Source: Promethearchaeota archaeon (GTDB lineage: Archaea > Asgardarchaeota > Thorarchaeia > Thorarchaeales > Thorarchaeaceae). Taken from it: DNA of 41,373 bases. Positions 35,681-41,373 of the stretch are shown here, piece after piece (the first letter of the stretch is position 1; every line of letters begins with the position of its first letter). The stretch lies in assembly GCA_027031765.1 (NCBI GenBank), contig JALVPN010000144.1, positions 1 through 41,373 on the forward strand, read 5' to 3'. The notes under the pieces are model-generated. The model was not told where the DNA came from and searched no databases. It saw nothing but the letters and a program-made list of their open reading frames with translations. A program made the position numbers and the translations under genes.

Positions 35681-36052
35681 CTAGTGCTGGTGAGCACCGC
35701 GTCCCCGACACAGACGGTCGGCACCAAGCGGCAGGCTCTGTCCCCCCAGGAAGTTCTCTATCGCTTCACGCACACTCGTACCAGTTGCCCGCACCACACT
35801 CATCCCGACCTGCTGCGAGTATGCAAACGGGCGCATGCCCATCCCGCCAGTCACAAGGACTCTCACACCCCTTCTGGCAAGGAGGTCGATGGGGCCCGAA
35901 CACGACTCGTGGCCAACATTCGGGATAGACTCGACACTGGTAATCTGACCATCGCGGACGGTCGCAACTATGAACGCCGCACAGTGGCCAAAGTGTGCGC
36001 TTACAGGGCTCTCAAGACCACGGTCTGTATCTGCTGGCACAGCGACTTTCAT
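35681..36052 (-). CDS. NifX/NifB-type dinitrogenase iron-molybdenum cofactor-binding family protein
   Basis: From ATG 36052 the 123-residue protein opens MKVAVPADTDRGLESPVSAHFGHCAAFIVA, the marks of the NifX/NafY-like domain (VSAHFG and C for cofactor). GMGMRPFAYSQQVGMSVVRATG follows and the tail is Cys-His-Arg-rich (CRGRGAHQH). Such single-domain proteins occur in archaea without nitrogenase and probably handle Fe-S or metal clusters. No nif genes are in the window. A longer frame to 36211 lacks conserved sequence. A TATA-like ACTATATT near 36120-36127 (minus) supports the short start. Confidence 0.85.
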   Translation of the reverse strand: MKVAVPADTDRGLESPVSAHFGHCAAFIVATVRDGQITSVESIPNVGHESCSGPIDLLARRGVRVLVTGGMGMRPFAYSQQVGMSVVRATGTSVREAIENFLGGQSLPLGADRLCRGRGAHQH

Positions 36053-36164
36053 CTCTGACACTGTATCACCACTACTGTAACTCTGATGTGCGCTCCGGTT
36101 TCGTCCCGCCAAGACAGCAATATAGTAGTTTCTGTCCATCTGGTGGCCAGACACACTGGTTTGC

Positions 36165-36692
36165 CTACTGGAAGAGAGGCGAGAGATGGAGGAACAGTAC
36201 GACCGGTGCAAGAATCAGGGAGCGCACCATGAGAGAGTGGCCCCGTTCCTTGAGGTCGCCCGACGCAGGGTTGAAGTACAGGATGGCGCCGACTAGAAAA
36301 CAGACCGCTGACACAGCGTCGGCAGCATACAGGGCGAGGCCCACAAGTTCCGCATCGGGCACATGGAGTACACGGATCCATATGTCCATGCTCTGGTCAA
36401 TGCTCAGGGGCTGGAGGCCCAGCAGTCCACTTACCAAGGGGGTCAGGACCGGGCCCAGGACACACAGTCCAACACCAAGTATGACAAACTGTTTTGCAGC
36501 CGAGTCACCGAGTCCAGTGGCAAAGATGGTCATACCGACGAGGATTAAGAGCATGTAGCCGCGGACCGTGAATATCAGGAGGAACGCATAGGCGACCTCA
36601 AAGACCTCCCGTACTGGAAAGGTTGGGAGCTGTGGATCAATTACCTGTAGGAGCAGGCTCATGCCAACGCTGGACAGTGACAACGTTCCCAC
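36165..36692 (-). CDS. Four-helix membrane protein of unknown function
   Basis: I do not recognise the family. The 175-residue protein has four hydrophobic helices (about 28-53, 64-90, 115-140 and 155-172), with a GDSAAKQ loop and a DIWIRVLHVPD segment. No transporter motif is visible. The start GTG 36692 is uncertain. An internal ATG at MSLLLQ (36661) is possible. It lies between the NifX-like and UDG genes on the same strand, 25 bases from the latter. Confidence 0.65.
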   Translation of the reverse strand: MGTLSLSSVGMSLLLQVIDPQLPTFPVREVFEVAYAFLLIFTVRGYMLLILVGMTIFATGLGDSAAKQFVILGVGLCVLGPVLTPLVSGLLGLQPLSIDQSMDIWIRVLHVPDAELVGLALYAADAVSAVCFLVGAILYFNPASGDLKERGHSLMVRSLILAPVVLFLHLSPLFQ

Positions 36693-36716
36693 ATGGAACA
36701 GTTGCTGGGGGTAGAT

Positions 36717-37280
36717 TTAATCACCACGAATGTCTGTGCCCTGGATCAGTGTGCGGAGGTCATCGGCCATGACGGGCCGGAGGCGTTGTGAACGGAGGGC
36801 TGCTGCTGGGTGGTACGTCACAAAGAAGAGTTGGCCAGAAGCCCCTTCGTAGAACCGGCCATGTGCTTCGGAAATCTTCCATGGGCCTACCAGTGTATTG
36901 ACCGCCACCGAGCCCAAGAGCACAACGACCTTGGGCCTGAGGACTGAAATCTGGCTTTCCAAGTATGGCAGACACGCACGAATTTCAGAGCTGGTAGGTG
37001 TGCGGTTCATCGGGGGACGACACTTGAGCACTGAGGTTATGAAGACATCCTTCCGGTCGAGGCCGACCTCACTGAGGAGTCCTGTCAGGAGTCGACCCGA
37101 ACGTCCGACAAAGGGACGGCCCAGTTCGTCCTCTCTTGCACCCGGCGCTTCGCCGACAAACATGAAGACGGGACGTGGTGACCCCTCTCCAGGCACTGGG
37201 TTGGTGCGCGACTTGTGGAGGGGACACAGCGTACATGTCTGGATGCGTGCATGGATTGCTTCGAGCTCTGGACACTCCAT
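36717..37280 (-). CDS. Type-4 uracil-DNA glycosylase (Fe-S)
   Basis: This removes uracil from DNA. The protein from ATG 37280 has 187 residues, the usual size. Cys 16 and 19 (CTLC), a later KCRPP Cys and CLPYL Cys hold the [4Fe-4S] cluster. Motif A is GEAPGAREDELGRPFVGRSG, and VTYHPAA gives motif B, with VLLGSVAVNTLV between. Upstream frame to 37514 is open but unlike the family. It starts 110 bases after the atpA stop on the same strand. Confidence 0.94.
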   Translation of the reverse strand: MECPELEAIHARIQTCTLCPLHKSRTNPVPGEGSPRPVFMFVGEAPGAREDELGRPFVGRSGRLLTGLLSEVGLDRKDVFITSVLKCRPPMNRTPTSSEIRACLPYLESQISVLRPKVVVLLGSVAVNTLVGPWKISEAHGRFYEGASGQLFFVTYHPAAALRSQRLRPVMADDLRTLIQGTDIRGD

Positions 37281-37389
37281 CGTCAGACCGACCCGACATG
37301 TCTGTGTCACGCATGACATCCAATAAGTGCCACGGATGCCTATGTCACACAGGCCGGAGAGATACCATCTCATGGGCGGGTCTTTGCAT

Positions 37390-39198
37390 CTATGGCCCAG
37401 GAGTCGGGAGGACAGCGTCGAACTCTGAGAGCTCCTTGAGCAGCCTCTGGAACTCAAGGTCCATCTTTTCCTCAATCTTGTCCATTGTGTCCTCGAAGGA
37501 GTCCCAAGGTGCAATCTTCATCCGGGCGATGTTGTCAAGTACGCTGAACTCAAGGATTCGGCGCACGCTGGCGCCCATCTTCACGGCCTCGAACATCTTG
37601 CGAGAGAACTGGATGATGATGCGCAACATCCGGTAGGTCTTGCGGATTGGGCAGTACGTGTCAATCTCATGCAGGGCGCTCTGGGTCAGGAAGTCCTCCT
37701 TTATCATCCGTGCAGCCTCAAGGACTGCTCTCTCAGACTCGGGTAGTGCATCGGGCCCGACAAGTTGGACAATCTCACGCAGTTCCTGGTCTTTCTGCAG
37801 GATTGCCATTGCCTCTCGTACTAGGTCGGGCCAGTCATCTCCCAAGTGTTCCCGGTGCCACTTCTCAAGGATGCCATGATACAACGAGTAGCTTGTTAGC
37901 GTATTGATGGCGGGGAAGAAGCGTCGTGCAGCAAGGTCTTTGTCGAGGGCCCAGAACACCTTCACGATGCGGAGGGTCGCCTGAGTCACAGGTTCGGAGA
38001 AGTCGCCACCAGGCGGAGAAACGGCCCCGCAGATTGTGACAGAGCCGACGCGGTTGTCAGAGCCGAGTGTCCGGACACGACCACCACGTTCATAGAACTG
38101 GGCCAGACGAGAGCCGAGGTAGGCCGGGTAGCCCTCTTCAGATGGCAACTGTCCAAGGCGGCCGGAAATCTCACGGAGGGCCTCAGCCCACCGGGAGGTC
38201 GAGTCGGCCATGAGTGCAACGTCGAACCCCTGGTCACGGAAGTACTCGGCAATCGTGACGGCAACATAGATTGACGCCTCACGTGCTGCCACAGGCATGT
38301 TCGATGTGTTGGCAATGAGAACCGTGCGTTCCATGAGGGGCTTTCCAGTAATGGGGTCTTTAAGTTCGGGCCACTCTTCCAGTGCCTCTGTCATCTCGTT
38401 GCCGCGCTCACCGCACCCGACATAGACTACCACCTGCGCATCAGCCCACTTTGCAAACTGGTGCAGGGTCACGGTCTTGCCGGTACCAAAGCCCCCAGGG
38501 ATGGCCCCAGTACCGCCCTTCGCCTGCGGCATGAACGTGTCAATCACTCGCTGTCCGGTTATCAGTGGGGTGTCAAGGGGCACACGCTCCTTGAAAGGAC
38601 GACCGGTACGCACCGGGGTGCGCTGGAGCATTGTGACCTCGTGGACATCACCGTCTGAGCCGCGAATCCGGCATATAGGCTCAACAATCGTATATTCCCC
38701 AGGCGATACAATCTCAACGACCTCACCCTCTACGCCCAGCGGGACGAGGATTTTCGAGGTTATGATGCCTGTTTCGGGCACCTCTCCCAAGATGTCACCC
38801 GGCACGACCTTACGGCCAACCTGCACACTCGGGGTAAACTCCCACTTCTTTGACCTGTCCAAGGCAGGGACACTCAGACCGCGTGTGATGAAGTCGCCAG
38901 ACATCTCCCGGAGTTTCGGGAGGGGACGCTGGATGCCGTCGAATATTGCGCCGAGGAGACCGGGGCCCAGTTCCACTGACAACGCGTCACCGGTCGCCAC
39001 CACAGGCTCACCCGGTGCAATACCGGATGTCTCCTCATAGACCTGCACCGTGGCCTCGTCCTCAGCCACTTCTATGACCTCGCCGACAAGGCCATCACGA
39101 CCCACTCGTACGACCTCGTACATGCGGAGGCCGGGGAGGCCTCTGACCCTCACAACAGGGCCCGCGATACTCTCAATCTCGCCAGTATTCTCAGTCAT
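37390..39198 (-). CDS. atpA: A-type ATP synthase catalytic subunit A
   Basis: It is the nucleotide-binding catalytic subunit of the archaeal A1Ao ATP synthase. Of 602 residues, the P-loop GGFGTGKT is at about 234-241. The Walker-B/adjacent region reads VALMADSTSRWAEALREISGRL, and the non-homologous beta-barrel domain is in the N-terminal third. C-terminal helices with TYCPIRKTYRMLRIIIQF end it. ATG 39198 lies 24 bases after atpF, so F and A form a pair. The usual next gene B and the D gene are absent, and UDG follows instead, so the operon is split. Confidence 0.96.
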   Translation of the reverse strand: MTENTGEIESIAGPVVRVRGLPGLRMYEVVRVGRDGLVGEVIEVAEDEATVQVYEETSGIAPGEPVVATGDALSVELGPGLLGAIFDGIQRPLPKLREMSGDFITRGLSVPALDRSKKWEFTPSVQVGRKVVPGDILGEVPETGIITSKILVPLGVEGEVVEIVSPGEYTIVEPICRIRGSDGDVHEVTMLQRTPVRTGRPFKERVPLDTPLITGQRVIDTFMPQAKGGTGAIPGGFGTGKTVTLHQFAKWADAQVVVYVGCGERGNEMTEALEEWPELKDPITGKPLMERTVLIANTSNMPVAAREASIYVAVTIAEYFRDQGFDVALMADSTSRWAEALREISGRLGQLPSEEGYPAYLGSRLAQFYERGGRVRTLGSDNRVGSVTICGAVSPPGGDFSEPVTQATLRIVKVFWALDKDLAARRFFPAINTLTSYSLYHGILEKWHREHLGDDWPDLVREAMAILQKDQELREIVQLVGPDALPESERAVLEAARMIKEDFLTQSALHEIDTYCPIRKTYRMLRIIIQFSRKMFEAVKMGASVRRILEFSVLDNIARMKIAPWDSFEDTMDKIEEKMDLEFQRLLKELSEFDAVLPTPGP

Positions 39199-39222
39199 TA
39201 TAGTCCGGACTCCAGAACTGAA

Positions 39223-39546
39223 CTAGATCTTGACCTCAATGCCCACCGCCCTGCGGATCAGCTCACGCACCACATGGTCATGAACACCGGTAGAACCGTC
39301 CCGGTCAGGGATTAACAGGATTACTGGGACTGGTGCCCGCGACAGTTCGAGGATTGTGTCCTCGACGGGCTCGGCAAGACGCTCGGTGATCAGTATGAGA
39401 CCGACCCCGGGGTCTCTGAAGTAATCTACTAGACGACGTCGGGTCTCTTCAGGCGACTTGGGGACTGCAGACTCATGGACACCGGCCATCTTCAGTCCCA
39501 CGACCGTATCCCGGTCGCCAATCACAGCAATCTTTGCTCCGACCAT
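39223..39546 (-). CDS. atpF: A-type ATP synthase subunit F
   Basis: The 107-residue central-stalk subunit has the Rossmann-like pattern KIAVIGDRDTVVGLKMAGV, VGLILITERLAE and IPVI-type VPVILLIPDRDGSTG with the VRELIRRAVGI end, all typical. ATG 39546 has a TATA-like TTTTTAGAG (about 39594-39602, minus) and a leader of about 25 bases. It pairs with atpA downstream. Confidence 0.93.
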   Translation of the reverse strand: MVGAKIAVIGDRDTVVGLKMAGVHESAVPKSPEETRRRLVDYFRDPGVGLILITERLAEPVEDTILELSRAPVPVILLIPDRDGSTGVHDHVVRELIRRAVGIEVKI

Positions 39547-39619
39547 GGGGCCTCACATCAACACCAGAGTCTCGCGAGTCCACAGGGAATCCTCTAAAAA
39601 CTGTTTCCAAGACACCCCT

Positions 39620-40111
39620 CTATGACGGGCCTGTCAGTTGTTCAATGATGTCCTCCTCTTCGACGAGGTTCCAACAGTAGAGACACTTGAGGACAACTGG
39701 GAACCGGGACACTACTTGGTACTTTGCAACAATTGGCTCTCGTTCCTTATTCGTGATGCACCTTGGGTTGGGACAGCGCACAACGTCGAAGATGGTATCG
39801 GGGAGTTTGACACGGGTCTTCTTCACAACCTCGGAGGCCTCAATGATGTTGATTGTCGCGTCTGGAGCGACGAGCGCAATCTTGGCGACCTCTGACTCTT
39901 CCAGTGTACGGTTCTCAATCTTGACTATGTCCTTGCTGCCAATCTTTGAGCTCGTGATGTTCATCGCAATGGTGACGATGTTGCCCTCTTTTCCGGTTAT
40001 ACCAAGTATCTTCAGCACTTCAAGAGCATGACCCGCACGTATGTGGTCGATTACAGTCCCATCCTTGATCTTTACTATTCGGATCCCGCCCACTTTCTCT
40101 CGGTCGCTCAA
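39620..40111 (-). CDS. pyrI: Aspartate carbamoyltransferase regulatory chain
   Basis: This is the allosteric (nucleotide-binding) chain of aspartate transcarbamoylase. The 163-residue protein from TTG 40111 has IRIVKIKDGTVIDHIRAGHALEVLKILGI, SKDIVKIENR, INIIEASEVVKK and a zinc site CPNPRC...CLYC near the C-terminus. A TATA-like CCTAAAAAG near 40145-40153 (minus) supports the short start. The frame is open to 40564, but that sequence overlaps the promoter and the divergent srp54. The catalytic pyrB gene is not in the window. Confidence 0.9.
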   Translation of the reverse strand: MSDREKVGGIRIVKIKDGTVIDHIRAGHALEVLKILGITGKEGNIVTIAMNITSSKIGSKDIVKIENRTLEESEVAKIALVAPDATINIIEASEVVKKTRVKLPDTIFDVVRCPNPRCITNKEREPIVAKYQVVSRFPVVLKCLYCWNLVEEEDIIEQLTGPS

Positions 40112-40250
40112 ACCACTCGCACCACTGTGACCCTTGAGGGACGGCTTTTTAGGCGTTTTTGTGGGAGCGTGACTGTCCAGCTCCCATCTGTCAGTCGCAA
40201 AGGTTGATATGTGCAACATAGGGAGCACACGCAGAGATGGTGATTGAGAA

Positions 40251-41219
40251 GTGGTCCTTGAACGTCTGGGGCGGTCGTTGAACTCGGCCCTGAAGAGGCT
40301 GTTTGGAGCCACCGTTGTCGATGAGGCGCTCGTGAAGGAGCTCGTACGTGACATCCAGAGGGCCCTCCTGCAGGCCGACGTAGATGTCACCCTTGTGATG
40401 GCAATCACTGAGAGAGTCCAGAAACAGGCACTGGACGAGACCCTGCCCCGGGGTGTTTCGCGGAGGGAGCACATTGTCCGGGTGGTGTGGGACACGCTGG
40501 CGTATTTCCTTGGTGAGCGGCCAGTGCCACTCACCATAACGCCGGGCAAGCCGAACGTGGTCATGTTGGTCGGGATTCAGGGCTCAGGGAAGACCACGAC
40601 AGCAGCAAAGCTTGCACGGTACTATCAGAAACGAGGGATAAAGACCGGGCTGATATGTGCAGACAATTTCAGGCCCGGAGCATACAGCCAGCTCAAGCAG
40701 CTAGCAGAGAGGTCGAACATCCCGTTCTGGGGGGACGAGGGTGAGAAGAACGCCGTGAAGCTCGCAAAGAAAGGCGTCGAGTACATGAAGAAGAAGGGCA
40801 TAGAGCTGATTGTCCTTGACACGTCGGGGCGGCACCGTGAGGAGGCGGGGCTCATAAAGGAGATGAGAGATATTGCACGTGCGGTCAGGCCCCAAGAGAT
40901 AGTACTGGTCATCGATGGTACTCTGGGGCAGCAGGCAGGGGCCCAAGCAAGGGCATTCAAGGCAGCGACCGACATCGGCTCCATAATAGTGACCAAACTT
41001 GATGGCAGTGCGAAGGGAGGCGGTGCGCTGTCAGCAGTGGCGGCCACACAGGCCCCAATCAAGTTCATAGGGACAGGGGAGCGGATGGACGCCATCGAGC
41101 CGTTCAACCCCACGAAGTTCGTCGGCAGACTGCTCGGGATGTCTGACATCAGGGGCCTAATCGAGAAAGTGCGGGAGGCCCAGATTGAAGTCGATGAAGA
41201 CGCTGCAAAACGCTTCATC
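40251..41219 (+). CDS. srp54: Signal recognition particle protein SRP54 (partial, 3' end lost at a junction)
   Basis: The GTPase of the SRP. The N and G domains are complete: LGRSLNSALKRLFG, GIQGSGKTTTAAKLA (G1), the DTSGR G3-like stretch, TKLDGSAKGGGAL (G4 with K-D), and GTGERMDAIEPFNP. The M domain, with the Met-rich groove and RNA-binding helix, is missing. Homology stops after AAKRFI (about residue 323), because the archaeal sequence is joined to unrelated bacterial-looking DNA. GTG 40251 is the start. The open frame continues to 41297 with non-homologous residues that should not be read as protein. Confidence 0.93.
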
Positions 41220-41373
41220 AGAGAATCAGCATTGCGTCGCCGTAACTTAAAAATCTGTATTTGTTTTTCAACGCGGTTTTATACGCTTTCATCGTAAAAT
41301 CGTAACCGGCGAACGCCGCCACCAACATCAACAATGTCGATTCCGGCTGATGGAAATTGGTAATCAGTTTTTT
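41218..41373 (-). CDS. queA: QueA C-terminal fragment of bacterial type (foreign to the archaeal segment)
   Basis: Reading from the window end, the minus strand encodes [19 protein letters not shown], then [18 protein letters not shown] and [14 protein letters not shown], ending at TGA 41218-41220. This is the C-terminus of bacterial S-adenosylmethionine:tRNA ribosyltransferase-isomerase, the queuosine biosynthesis enzyme. Archaea make archaeosine and do not use QueA. Base composition becomes more AT-rich here. The gene is open at the window edge, so only its last 51 codons are present. Confidence 0.9.
   Translation of the reverse strand, partial: KKLITNFHQPESTLLMLVAAFAGYDFTMKAYKTALKNKYRFLSYGDAMLIL

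Noticed and set aside
40112-40564. N-terminal extension of pyrI
   Set aside because: Overlaps srp54 coding sequence and passes through the pyrI promoter-like box. PyrI homology begins after 40111.
41221-41297. C-terminal residues of the open SRP54 frame past the junction
   Set aside because: They are the antisense reading of queA and not SRP54 sequence.

Overview
The window carries an archaeal chromosome segment of moderately high GC. The information-processing genes are archaeal: a PCNA-binding FEN-1 nuclease, an RPA32-like OB-fold protein, aIF2-beta followed by a DUF424 protein, an 89-residue aEF1B next to a Zn-ribbon protein, Cdc48, A-type ATPase subunits F and A, PyrI and SRP54. Promoters look archaeal (TATA boxes about 25 bases before short leaders). 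A V4R (Bet3-like) protein, an MglA-like Ras-superfamily GTPase and three roadblock/LC7 proteins lie together; with a reductive-dehalogenase-like protein this fits an Asgard-type archaeon (for example Thorarchaeota-like). That placement is inference. Other archaea also carry these families.

Layout. 155-5004: CLC channel with CBS domains, then the V4R/GTPase/roadblock cluster. 5018-8573: a metal region with a decayed mercuric-reductase-like remnant, a Cu+ P1B-ATPase with a C-terminal YHS domain, and a PadR regulator with a TRASH-like metal domain. 8727-13202: a solute-binding histidine-kinase-like sensor, a methyltransferase, a frameshifted reductive-dehalogenase-like Fe-S protein and a PAS protein. 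13222-14813: decay zone with a ferredoxin-like remnant and a disrupted acyl-CoA dehydrogenase. 14824-17487: two membrane proteins (one with a zinc ribbon) and an MBL hydrolase. 17617-19972: a short bacterial-type AlaRS and a Zn-finger NYN nuclease. 20322-28893: small Cys-motif protein, GlcD-type flavoprotein, phosphoesterase, ArsB/NhaD-type transporter, adenosylhomocysteinase divergent from a double Lrp-type regulator, and a GT-C-like membrane protein. 29024-40250: housekeeping genes (Cdc48-HTH-RibL, aEF1B-Zn ribbon, FEN-1, RPA, aIF2-beta-DUF424, NifX-like, UDG, AtpF-AtpA, PyrI). 40251-41373: SRP54, cut in mid-gene at about 41217 and joined to the 3' end of a bacterial-type queA, most likely an assembly chimera.

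The most system-like locus is 2099-5004, which joins a Bet3-fold protein, an MglA-like GTPase and three roadblock proteins in tandem. The second is the CopA/PadR-TRASH metal-response pair beside the mer-like remnant. Several genes carry single disruptions at G-runs (12030-12033, 14067-14071), so some apparent pseudogenes may be consensus errors. I recognised no tRNA, rRNA, CRISPR array or insertion sequence.
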